This document shows, piece after piece, positions 17,196 through 25,038 of a stretch of DNA of 64,000 nucleotides (positions within the stretch are counted from its first letter, which is position 1; the number at the start of each line of letters is the position of its first letter). The DNA is from Metallococcus carri. Its GTDB lineage: Bacteria > Actinomycetota > Actinomycetes > Actinomycetales > Dermatophilaceae. A program made the position numbers and the translations under genes. Below the pieces are notes generated by a model. It saw only the letters and a list, made by a program, of their open reading frames with translations. It was not told where the DNA came from and searched no databases. The stretch covers positions 60,763-124,762 of the forward strand of contig NZ_JAAOIV010000013.1 in NCBI RefSeq assembly GCF_011440275.1. The letters run 5' to 3'.

Positions 17196-17710
17196 CCGAA
17201 CGGCATGGATCTATGGACTCTAAACTCCTTAATCAACGGCGGCGTCGGGACGCTCGGTCGATCGTCCGACGCTTTCGCAATGTGAGAGGATTCGGCACAT
17301 TACCGATCATGTGCGCCGTCGCCGCAATGGTGGGCTTCGCTGCGTTCGTGAACGCCGACAATCTCCCCGATCGGGTGCTTTCGGCCGCAATGGCCTTGAT
17401 CGGGTGCTTGACTCTATTTCGGATTCCCTTCGTTGGTGTCGCGGTCTCGCGGGACGGTACACTGTGGATATCAAGATGGTTTTGGAGGAGACTAAGCATT
17501 AGTACTTCCAATATCGCGAGGATCTATCCAGAGATGGACACTAGCGCCCTGACGCGGATCCCGCTTGCTGGTAGGTTCTGCCTGGTGATTAGGACGATCG
17601 ACAGGCGCGATATCCCGACGGCAGCTGTTGGAAACTATGAATATGTCAGAAGTGTATGTATAGCTCTGCGGGCGGCGGTCAATGAGGCGTCCTCTACCGG
17701 CCGCGACTAA
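17156..17710 (+). CDS. Two-helix membrane protein with PH-like C-terminal domain
   Basis: 184 residues from GTG 17156, which has AGGAG 3 nt upstream; ATG 17213 is an equally natural start (165 residues). From the ATG, the order is: basic N-terminus (NQRRRRDARS), helix 1 (TLPIMCAVAAMVGFAAFV), short loop, helix 2 (RVLSAAMALIGCLTLFRIPF), then a beta-rich domain starting VAVSRDGTLWISRWFWRRLS and reaching IARIYPE. Two helices plus such a domain is the layout of bacterial PH-domain membrane proteins. I infer the family from layout only. Codon use is unlike the neighbours (many AAT, TTG, ATA, AGG codons). Confidence 0.55.
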   Translation: MRDHAGYTGRERLTERHGSMDSKLLNQRRRRDARSIVRRFRNVRGFGTLPIMCAVAAMVGFAAFVNADNLPDRVLSAAMALIGCLTLFRIPFVGVAVSRDGTLWISRWFWRRLSISTSNIARIYPEMDTSALTRIPLAGRFCLVIRTIDRRDIPTAAVGNYEYVRSVCIALRAAVNEASSTGRD

Positions 17711-17796
17711 TAGATCGAAGTTGTTAACTCTGACGGCGCTTCAGAGCCAGGGTCTGGTGACGAGAAAGTGACGGATCGTACTACAACCCTTCGGTC

Positions 17797-18268
17797 TTGG
17801 CCCCGCAATATCTATCTGAGTATCTGACTACTTGCTGGATGCCTCTGCGGCTCATCATGGCTGGCGCTGTGGTTGTCAGCGTACCTCGGAGACACTGGGT
17901 CATTCTTGGTGGCGGCCAGCCTTGCCTTTGTGCCACCGGCTCGGATGCTCTGCGTTCGCGTTGTCATTCAGTCCGGAGCGGGATCTGTGCGCCTTCACGG
18001 GCTTGTCAGAAATAGGTGCATTGACGTGGACGCGTCCGGAATCTCAACCTATCCGGGAAGTGTGGTTGGTTCTGTTGGACCCGGGGTGCTCTCGAACGGC
18101 GAGGTCGTACCACTTATTGAACTGAGCCGGTGGGCCATATGGGGTTCGTTCCGAGCGGCTGAAGAACAGGCCCGACGCATCGCGGACGGCGCGGGTGTGG
18201 AGTACATCGGCGACCTCGACGAACGATTGTGGCATGATCGCGACAGTGGGAAGGGCGGCCGTGCTTGA
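17797..18268 (+). pseudogene. Frameshifted two-helix membrane protein with PH-like domain
   Basis: Read in one frame (from 17797), the sequence gives a first helix (PLRLIMAGAVVVS). Read in the next frame (from about 17873), it gives a second helix (GSFLVAASLAFVPPARML) and a beta-rich domain with CIDVDASGISTYPG. Joined near 17875-17885, the product would copy the layout of the gene before it: helix, short loop, helix, then a ...I-x5-I-x-x-YP stretch. So this looks like one gene with a one-base frameshift, either real decay or a sequencing error. The downstream part alone would be 131 residues from a TTG. Confidence 0.45.
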
Positions 18269-18286
18269 CCTGAAGTGGGAGACGTC

Positions 18287-18904
18287 ATGGTGATGGCAGG
18301 CAGTGACACTGGGCGTCGCATCAGCTACTTCTGCGTGCTCAGTTGGGTTGCATTGGTTGGCGTTGCAACGCTTCTGCCGACTGCCTTGGCTATAATCTCC
18401 GGAGACCTTCTGAACGCGGTGGTCCTTGCTGGTGTGAACTACCTCATTTTGGTGGCGGTGCTCGCCCTCGTGTCAGGCTACTGCGGCCCGGATGCCCAAT
18501 TTCAAGTTACGTCGTCTGAGATCCTCGTTGCCTCGACATGGGATGTGGTCCAGCGCGTCCCCGTCGATTTGATTGATAACTGCCAAGAGGTCGATCGCTA
18601 TGCTGATGGCCTCCACCGGCTCACGCGAATTGTTGCCTTCCAGGGAAGAATCCGTGACGATCACGTCATCGCCCTTTTTAGCGAGCCTCAGTTGATGGGC
18701 TCCTCGTTCGGCATCCTGCAGCGACTATGGGGCGCCGTGCTCAATCTAGCGGCTAACGATCTTGCATTTCCCATCATTCGCCGACGGCGATACGCAGGCA
18801 TGGTAGTTCCACGTGAGGTAGCACTGATGATAAATTGCAACTGCCAAGATGGGCCGACAGGGGGGTTGGCGCGGGGCGCTGAGTCCCGACGTCGGAATGA
18901 ATAG
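18287..18904 (+). CDS. Two-helix membrane protein, divergent paralogue
   Basis: 205 residues from ATG 18287, supported by GGGAG six bases upstream. Two long hydrophobic segments (about residues 12-36 and 45-65) are followed by a beta-rich domain beginning AQFQVTSSEILVASTWDVV, then VPVDLIDNCQEVDRY. The order matches the two preceding genes although identity is low. The C-terminus is basic and Cys-containing (NCNCQDG). Lower GC than the flanks. No function can be given. It ends 15 nt before the convergent end of the next gene. Confidence 0.55.
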   Translation: MVMAGSDTGRRISYFCVLSWVALVGVATLLPTALAIISGDLLNAVVLAGVNYLILVAVLALVSGYCGPDAQFQVTSSEILVASTWDVVQRVPVDLIDNCQEVDRYADGLHRLTRIVAFQGRIRDDHVIALFSEPQLMGSSFGILQRLWGAVLNLAANDLAFPIIRRRRYAGMVVPREVALMINCNCQDGPTGGLARGAESRRRNE

Positions 18905-18918
18905 AGTCGCAGAGCTCG

Positions 18919-20565
18919 TCATCGGCGGTCAGTCGGACGGACCGAGGCCTCGCCTGCGTCGTCATTCTCAGCGAACTCTTCGGCCTCCGCTTCGCGCTGG
19001 CGGGCGCGTTCTTCGCGCAACAACTCACGTCGGCTGATGCGGATGGTGGTGTCCGCGGGCAACAACCCCTGCGTCCACGCCGCAAGGGCGAGCGGCACCA
19101 CGACCACCAGCACGGCGAGCCCCGCGACCACACCGAGCAGCAGCGCGCAGGCCACCGCCGCCACACCGGCCGCGACCCAGACCACCACGTCGCCTCGCAC
19201 CGGACCAAGAGCCCCAGCGGGCCGCCGTCGCATCACCGCGGCCAGCAGGAGCACCACACAGCCGACCAGCACGCCCGCCGCCGCGGAGCCGATGCCGCGA
19301 TGCTCGCCGGTTGCAAGCGTGCGCAGCCCGAGGGGCGTGCCCAGTTGCAGCGGCGAGTCGTGCAGGGCATCGCTCACGACGAGCGCGATCGTCAGCCCGG
19401 CGAGGACCAGGGACGGCGCCCCGACCGAGCGGCGCCACGGACCGGCATACGCGATCGCCGCACCGAGGCCCGCCCACGCGAGCACGATGAGCCCGAACCA
19501 CAACGGACCCGGCGTCCACCGCCACCACGGCAGCACGTTGGCGAGATAACTCGCGGCCGGCACTGCACCCAGCCCGACCAGCACCGGTGGCACCCACCGC
19601 GGCGCGCTGCGCCGGGCGACCAGCGCCAGCGCCCCGGACGCAACGAGCACCAGCCCGACCAGCCACCAGACGAGCGAATCACCCTGTCGCAGTTGCTGAT
19701 CCAGGTCACGAGCCGAGGCGGCGAGATGCTTCGAGGGCGTCGAGTTGGGCAGCACCAGCAGGGGCTGCCCCGTCACCCCGGCCGGCATCGTCGTGGACAA
19801 CCGGCCGAGCGCGAACGCCGTGAGGTCCGAGGTCTGCACCAGCCCGGGCTGCCGGGTCGAATGCGAGGTCAGCGTGCCGTGCGTGACCCCGTTGCCGACC
19901 GTGTAGACGAAACCGAGCCCCTCGCCGGACAGCCCGGTGAGCACGACCGTGGCCTCCGACGGCAGCTTGGCGAAGACCGCGTTGAGCTGCGCCATCGTGG
20001 CCACCCCACGGCCCGCGCCCGCGTCGACGAGGCTGACCGCGCAGGCCGACAGGTTCGCCGCACCAATCGATCGGGCGTAGCGCGCGACCCGGCCGCGCGG
20101 GTCCGCCGCCGCAAGCGCCGCACCGGCCCCGACCGCCTGCACGCACTGCCCCCGCCGACCGTATGCCGCCGCCAGGGCTCCCAGCGGAGCCGAGCCCGAA
20201 TCGCGTTGCCATTGCTGCCAATGCGGCCACGACGCGGTGCTGCCCGACACCTTCGGCTGCGGCACGGTGCAGCTACCCGTCGAAGCAGCCGCGCCCGCCC
20301 CGAGGGTCAGCCAGGCATTCGGCGTGCACGCACCGCCGGTGTCCTGCGAGCCCATTGCGCCGTAGTCGAGCACCGACCACAGGTCGGGATAGCGCTGCTG
20401 GGTCACGTCGTGCCAGGTCAGCCCGGGCGCCGCGACGATCACCAGCGGCCCCGGCTGCTTGATCGTCTGCGCGGGCTTGTGCTTGGTCCCCCACATCACC
20501 AGCAGGTTCGCGACGACGAAGAGCAGGGCGAGCAGCGCGGCGACGGGCGCGTAGCGGCGGAGCAT
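18919..20565 (-). CDS. Large membrane protein with phosphatase-like outer domain
   Basis: 548 residues. One N-terminal membrane helix (residues 8-25) is followed by an outer domain of about 280 residues, then about seven or eight helices and a charged C-terminal tail rich in Arg/Glu. The outer domain carries APGLTWHD near residue 50, CTPNAWLTLGAGAAAS, VVLTGLSGEG and HSTRQPGLVQTSDLTAFALG. These resemble the metal-site and late-strand motifs of the alkaline phosphatase/sulfatase superfamily, so a cell-surface hydrolase is possible but unproven. The next gene (20623-22803) is a longer paralogue with the same motifs. Leaderless-type start. Confidence 0.65.
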   Translation of the reverse strand: MLRRYAPVAALLALLFVVANLLVMWGTKHKPAQTIKQPGPLVIVAAPGLTWHDVTQQRYPDLWSVLDYGAMGSQDTGGACTPNAWLTLGAGAAASTGSCTVPQPKVSGSTASWPHWQQWQRDSGSAPLGALAAAYGRRGQCVQAVGAGAALAAADPRGRVARYARSIGAANLSACAVSLVDAGAGRGVATMAQLNAVFAKLPSEATVVLTGLSGEGLGFVYTVGNGVTHGTLTSHSTRQPGLVQTSDLTAFALGRLSTTMPAGVTGQPLLVLPNSTPSKHLAASARDLDQQLRQGDSLVWWLVGLVLVASGALALVARRSAPRWVPPVLVGLGAVPAASYLANVLPWWRWTPGPLWFGLIVLAWAGLGAAIAYAGPWRRSVGAPSLVLAGLTIALVVSDALHDSPLQLGTPLGLRTLATGEHRGIGSAAAGVLVGCVVLLLAAVMRRRPAGALGPVRGDVVVWVAAGVAAVACALLLGVVAGLAVLVVVVPLALAAWTQGLLPADTTIRISRRELLREERARQREAEAEEFAENDDAGEASVRPTDRR

Positions 20566-20572
20566 GGACCCC

Positions 20573-20578
20573 AGGCTA
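20573..20578 (-). promoter_or_regulatory. -10 box of a leaderless promoter (548-residue membrane protein)
   Basis: On the minus strand TAGCCT, 7 nt, then ATG at 20565. Confidence 0.55.
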
Positions 20579-20622
20579 GGCGGACGCGGCTGTCACTCAC
20601 CTGTCAGCGGGACAAGACCGCC

Positions 20623-22803
20623 TCAGCTTCCGTATGCCGCCCGCTGGTCACCTTCCCGGGTCTCCGCACCTTCCGCTGTGGGGCCGGCGGTCACCTCCGC
20701 TCGACGAGCACGCCGCCGATGCCGGGCCGACGCCTCGGGCGACACCCGGTTGCGCAACAGGATGAGCAGGGGCACGAGCAACATGGCACCGGCCGGGGGG
20801 ATCGCGGTGCCGGAGTCGTTGAGGAAGAAGCCGAGCATCCAGGTGACCACGATCGCGGCCAGGCCACGCTCGAGGAAGGGCTGCGCCGCGATGAACGGTC
20901 GCAGCGTGCGACCCGGCCACGAGTTCGGCCGCACCAGCGCCCACACGAAGAGCAGCACGATCAGCGGCACGCACATCGCCAGCGGTGACGAGGTGAGCAT
21001 CGTCCAGTTGGCCTGCCAGATGCGCTCGACACTGCCGAAGGTGCCTGAGGTTCGCAGGCCGGCGACGACTTCACCGAGGTGCGTGCGGCGTTCGGGTCCG
21101 CGCAGGTAGTCCAGCACGGCCGCGCCGCCGACGAAGACTCCGGTCACCACCGAGATGAGCGTGATTCGCAGGAAGGTCAACCGTTTTCCCGCCGCGTTGA
21201 TCGCCAGATAGCCGAACGCCGGGATGAGCGCGGCCGGCCCGCCACCGTCGGCGCCCCACCCCGGGTAACCGTCCACGAGGACCGCCGCCGCGCCGACCAC
21301 CACCACCGTCAGGGCGGCCAGCCCGTGCGCGGCACGGTGGCCGCGGGTCAACGGCCCGGCGACGATCGCGGCATACAGCAGGGAGGAGGTGGCGAGCAGC
21401 GCGAAGGCGACATTGCCCATGCCGTAGTAGCGGCCGCCATACACCGGCTGCAGGCCGAGCATCGACAGGAACTGCAGATCCGAGCCGTGCACGACGTCGA
21501 GCCCGATGACCGCGGCGGTGAGCATGCAGATGAAGGCGGTCGGGCCGCCCATCCACCGGCGCCACGGACCGCCGAGGGCGACGACGCCGGCCAGCACGCT
21601 GATCCCGCACACCAGCAACGCCAGCTGCAGCCGCGGATGGTGACCGCGATACCAGGGGAAGGCATTGGCGATGAAGGTCGCGACCGGCATACACGCAGCC
21701 GTCGCCGCGACGAGCGAGGTCCACCGGCGGATCGCCCGCCGGGTGCTGGAGTCCTCCGGCTCGGAGCGAGCGATGAGCCAGGCGATGCCGCCGAGGGCGA
21801 AGGCTGCCAGCACGATGGCGTAGAAACCGACGATGAACGGCTGGACCAGGCTGTATTCCTGGGTCAGGGCGCCGGTGATCTCGGTGGTGCGCACGACGGC
21901 CGCGGTCGGGCTGCCGGACGGCTGGACCAGCGGCGAGCGGCCTTCGGGCAGCCGGGGCGCCCCGGCGCCGAGCCGCGAGAGCACGAGCGCCGACAGATCA
22001 CTGAGGGTGATGACCCCGCGCTGCCGGGTCGAGATCGAGGTCAGCAGTCCGTGCGGCGTGCCCGCTCCGGAGATGACGACGGCGTGCAGTCGCTCCGGGC
22101 CGGTGTCGTCGGCCATCCCGGCCACGACGATCGTCGATCGCGGCGGCAGATGCCGCATCAGCATCCGCAAGTAGTCGTCGTCCGGCCCGTCGAGGGAGAT
22201 AAAGGTGACCGGGCAGGCGTTGACGTCGACATTGGCCGGATCGGGCGTGTAGCGCGCGACCCGGCCGGTGCGGTCAGCCGCACCAAGCGCGGCGAACGGG
22301 CCGGCGGCCATGATGCACTGCCCGCGTGCGGCGAGCGTCGAGCCGAGCTTGCCGATGTCCGCCTGGGCGACCCGGCCCAGGGTGACCTGGCGCCACTGCT
22401 CCCACTGGGGAAACTGCGCGCCGGCGCCGTCGAAGCTCATCGCCGGTGGGGCCGGGCACGTGCCGGGCGCCTGCCCGCGCGGTGTCGCGCTCACGGTCGC
22501 TCCAACCGACGTGCGGGCACCGGCCGAGAAGGTCAGCCAGCTCTGCAACGAGCAACTGTGACCGGTCAGGCTGCGGGTGGCGAGCGCGCCGACCGCCCCG
22601 TCACGCGCGAGATCCCACAGCGCGGACTGGCGGGTGTTGGGCGTATCGGCATACGTCAGGGTCGGCATCGAGACCACGACCAGCGGACCCGGTTGCGACA
22701 CCGGCAGCGCCTTGGGACGCGCCTGCAGCAGCGACCAGGTGATCGTCGCGACGGCGAAGGCAAGGACCGTCAGGCCCATGATGAGGAACCACCGTCGCAG
22801 CAC
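20623..22803 (-). CDS. Large membrane protein with phosphatase-like outer domain, paralogue
   Basis: 726 residues. One N-terminal helix (residues 7-26), a roughly 290-residue outer domain, then about eleven or twelve helices. Outer motifs match the neighbour one by one: MPTLTYADTPNTRQSALWDL, HSCSLQSWLTFSAGARTS, IVVAGMADD and ISTRQRGVITLSDLSALVLS. The membrane part is longer than in the neighbour and includes LVDGYPGWGADGGG. Same strand, 57 bp apart, so an old tandem duplication. GTG start preceded by TAGCCT. Function unknown; export or modification of an envelope polymer would fit the layout, but this is inference. Confidence 0.65.
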   Translation of the reverse strand: MLRRWFLIMGLTVLAFAVATITWSLLQARPKALPVSQPGPLVVVSMPTLTYADTPNTRQSALWDLARDGAVGALATRSLTGHSCSLQSWLTFSAGARTSVGATVSATPRGQAPGTCPAPPAMSFDGAGAQFPQWEQWRQVTLGRVAQADIGKLGSTLAARGQCIMAAGPFAALGAADRTGRVARYTPDPANVDVNACPVTFISLDGPDDDYLRMLMRHLPPRSTIVVAGMADDTGPERLHAVVISGAGTPHGLLTSISTRQRGVITLSDLSALVLSRLGAGAPRLPEGRSPLVQPSGSPTAAVVRTTEITGALTQEYSLVQPFIVGFYAIVLAAFALGGIAWLIARSEPEDSSTRRAIRRWTSLVAATAACMPVATFIANAFPWYRGHHPRLQLALLVCGISVLAGVVALGGPWRRWMGGPTAFICMLTAAVIGLDVVHGSDLQFLSMLGLQPVYGGRYYGMGNVAFALLATSSLLYAAIVAGPLTRGHRAAHGLAALTVVVVGAAAVLVDGYPGWGADGGGPAALIPAFGYLAINAAGKRLTFLRITLISVVTGVFVGGAAVLDYLRGPERRTHLGEVVAGLRTSGTFGSVERIWQANWTMLTSSPLAMCVPLIVLLFVWALVRPNSWPGRTLRPFIAAQPFLERGLAAIVVTWMLGFFLNDSGTAIPPAGAMLLVPLLILLRNRVSPEASARHRRRARRAEVTAGPTAEGAETREGDQRAAYGS

Positions 22804-22809
22804 CGCTCA

Positions 22810-22815
22810 AGGCTA
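22810..22815 (-). promoter_or_regulatory. -10 box of a leaderless promoter (726-residue membrane protein)
   Basis: On the minus strand TAGCCT, 6 nt, then GTG at 22803. Confidence 0.55.
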
Positions 22816-22848
22816 CGTTGCCGATCGGGGTGCTCCTGACAGCGTCGA

Positions 22849-23574
22849 TCAGCCGAGCGGCGTCTCCACCCCGGCCAGCTGCAGCGCCATCAGCGCGGCG
22901 AGGATCAGACAGATCACGCCACCGGCCCGCCGGATCATGGACAGCGAGATCCGTTGCAGCAGAGCGCGTCCCAGCACCGCCGCGAGCCCAGAGACCAGAG
23001 CGAGCGCCGCGAAGGCCCCGATGCCGACGCTCACCGGTTGACCCTGCTTGGCCGCGAAACCGGCGGTCGCCAGCTGTGACAGGTCGCCCCATTCGGCCAG
23101 GAAGAGCACCAGGAAGCTCGCGCTCACCGCCTTGAGGCCGCGGGCGTCCTTGCTCGCCTTGGCGGTGAACTCCTCCTCGGCCTCGTGCTCCTCCTCGTCG
23201 GCGTGGGAGGCACTGCGGATCAGCAGGATGCCCGCGACCAGGAACAGGATGAGCACCACCACGTGCACCGGCGTCTTGGGCAGCCGCGAGATCAGCCCGC
23301 CGGCCGTGACCGCCACGACGGTCTGCACCAGGAACGCCAGGCTGACACCGATCCAGACCGGCAGCGGCTTGTAGCGCGTCGAGAGCACGAGCGTGGCGAT
23401 GAAGGTCTTGTCCGGCAGCTCGACCACGAAGATCGTGGCGAACACCGTGAGCGCGAGGGTGAGATCCGTGGCCCGCTCAGCGTAGGGGCCGACTACCCTG
23501 CCCTGCGTGGACGCCGTGGCCGTGATCGCCTGCCTGCTGGCGCTCGTGGCGTGTGCCGCCGCGGGCCTGGTCAT
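22849..23574 (-). CDS. GDT1/TMEM165 (UPF0016) family divalent cation transporter
   Basis: Six-helix transporter with the two family signatures, ELPDKT in the first half and EWGDLSQ in the second, separated by an acidic loop (HADEEEHEAEEE). Relatives carry Mn2+ or Ca2+ against protons. The 5' end is uncertain. The ATG at 23574 (241 residues) lies inside the divergent DUF4446 gene, and the only other standard in-frame start, GTG 23445, leaves almost no first helix. Protein similarity would favour a start near 23469, where the codon is ACG and a TACGCT box lies 9 nt upstream. The true protein is probably about 206 residues. Confidence 0.8.
   Translation of the reverse strand: MTRPAAAHATSASRQAITATASTQGRVVGPYAERATDLTLALTVFATIFVVELPDKTFIATLVLSTRYKPLPVWIGVSLAFLVQTVVAVTAGGLISRLPKTPVHVVVLILFLVAGILLIRSASHADEEEHEAEEEFTAKASKDARGLKAVSASFLVLFLAEWGDLSQLATAGFAAKQGQPVSVGIGAFAALALVSGLAAVLGRALLQRISLSMIRRAGGVICLILAALMALQLAGVETPLG
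23494..23499 (+). promoter_or_regulatory. -10 box of a leaderless promoter (DUF4446 gene)
   Basis: TACCCT, 7 nt, then GTG at 23507. Confidence 0.5.
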
Positions 23575-23986
23575 GGTGCGGCTGCGGGCGATTCAGCGCA
23601 ATTTCCGGGTGTTGTGGGGCGGCGCCCAGGAGGGGCCGGATGTGGCGAACGTCATACGGGCCGAACATGATCGGATCACCTCGCTCGACCAGCGGGTGAC
23701 CGCGCTCAGCGCGCGGATCGACGGGGTCACCGACCATGTCGCGGCAGGGCTGCGGCATGTTTCGGTGGTGCGGTATGACGCCTTCGGCGACATGGGCGGC
23801 CGGCTGTCCTTCTCCGCGGCGATCGTCGACGACCGTGGTGACGGGCTGGTGATCAGCTCCATTCACGCGCGCGGCGAGTCCCGCACCTACGCCAAGGGCG
23901 TCATCGACGGCGGCTCCGAACTCACCCTCACTCCCGAGGAGCGCCAGGCGCTGGCGGCGGCTCGGACCGATCGGGAGGACGCATGA
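23507..23986 (+). CDS. DUF4446 family protein
   Basis: 159 residues. One N-terminal membrane helix (residues 3-25), a coiled-coil-like stretch (about 45-75), then the conserved core LRHVSVVRYDAFGDMGGRLS and SRTYAKGVIDGG. Function of the family is unknown; it is common in Gram-positive bacteria. GTG start with a leaderless -10 box. Its TGA overlaps the ATG of pheA, so the two are translated together, as I would expect for a conserved pair. Confidence 0.82.
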   Translation: MDAVAVIACLLALVACAAAGLVMVRLRAIQRNFRVLWGGAQEGPDVANVIRAEHDRITSLDQRVTALSARIDGVTDHVAAGLRHVSVVRYDAFGDMGGRLSFSAAIVDDRGDGLVISSIHARGESRTYAKGVIDGGSELTLTPEERQALAAARTDREDA

Positions 23987-24993
23987 GCGACGACCGAGTC
24001 GAGGACACGAGCGCAGCGAGGCCCGCAGACGAGGGCAGAGGCGCGGCGGAGGGCGTGAGGTACGGATACTTCGGTCCGCGCGGGACCTTCACCCAGATGG
24101 CCCTCGCGTCTCACCTGCATTCCCTCGGTATGCCGCAGCTGCTGGACTCTGCGACCGCGTTCGCCACCGTGCCCGCGGCGTTGGACGCGGTCGCCGCGGG
24201 CGAGGTCGACGAGGTCATGGTGCCGATCGAGAACTCGGTCGAAGGCGGCGTCTCGGCCACGCTCGACGCGCTGAACGCCCGGGACGGTCTGCTGATCCGT
24301 GCCGAGGTGCTGGTGCCGATCACCTTCGTGCTCGCGGTGCGCGCCGGGACGACCCTAGGTGACATCGAGGCGGTGGGCTCGCACTCGCACGCCTGGCCGC
24401 AGGTGCGTGGCTGGATGGCCGCGAATGCCCCTGCGGCGCAATACATTCCGACCCTGTCGACGGCCGCTGCAGCCGCCGACCTCGGGGCGGACGGCGAGCC
24501 GCCATACCAGGCGGCTGTGTGCGCGCCCGGTGCCGCGGAGACCTTCGGGCTCACCGTGCTGGCCAGTGACATCGGCGACAACGCGAACGCCGTCACCCGC
24601 TTCGTGCTCGTCTCCGGGCCGGGCGCTCCGCCCGCGCCGACCGGTGCCGACAAGACGACGATCATGCTCTACCAGCACAGCGACCACGCCGGTGGTCTGC
24701 TGGCGCTGCTGGAGCAGTTCGCCGCTCGGGATATCAACATGACCCGGCTGGAGTCGCGGCCGACCGGTGCGGCGATGGGGCAATACGGCTTCTCGATCGA
24801 CTTCGAGGGCCATGTGTCCGAAGAGCGGGTCGGTGAGGCGCTGATGGGTCTGCACCGGGTGGCCGCCCAGGTGCGCTTCCTCGGCTCCTATCCGCGAGCC
24901 GACCGCCGGCCGCCGGTGATCTCGGCGCAGCACGGTGACCGCGCCTTCAGCGAGGCGCGCAGCTGGCTGCGCTCGCTGCGCACCGGCGACTGA
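23983..24993 (+). CDS. pheA: Prephenate dehydratase
   Basis: Converts prephenate to phenylpyruvate in phenylalanine synthesis. 336 residues: a polar extension of about 25, then the catalytic domain from YGYFGPRGTFTQMAL, with IENSVEGGV and the catalytic Thr-Arg-Phe in NAVTRFVLVS, and a C-terminal ACT domain with LEQFAARDINMTRLESRP, the site of phenylalanine feedback inhibition. No chorismate mutase domain is fused. It overlaps the DUF4446 gene by 4 nt. The N-terminal extension is Ala/Glu-rich and unlike other family members. Confidence 0.93.
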   Translation: MSDDRVEDTSAARPADEGRGAAEGVRYGYFGPRGTFTQMALASHLHSLGMPQLLDSATAFATVPAALDAVAAGEVDEVMVPIENSVEGGVSATLDALNARDGLLIRAEVLVPITFVLAVRAGTTLGDIEAVGSHSHAWPQVRGWMAANAPAAQYIPTLSTAAAAADLGADGEPPYQAAVCAPGAAETFGLTVLASDIGDNANAVTRFVLVSGPGAPPAPTGADKTTIMLYQHSDHAGGLLALLEQFAARDINMTRLESRPTGAAMGQYGFSIDFEGHVSEERVGEALMGLHRVAAQVRFLGSYPRADRRPPVISAQHGDRAFSEARSWLRSLRTGD

Positions 24994-25038
24994 CGCCGAT
25001 TTCAGTCCTGCCGGTGATCGGGCATATAACTGTTCGTC

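Noticed and set aside
16404..18906. Prophage or insertion sequence
   Set aside because: No integrase, transposase, terminal repeats or tRNA target; only lower GC and small membrane genes.
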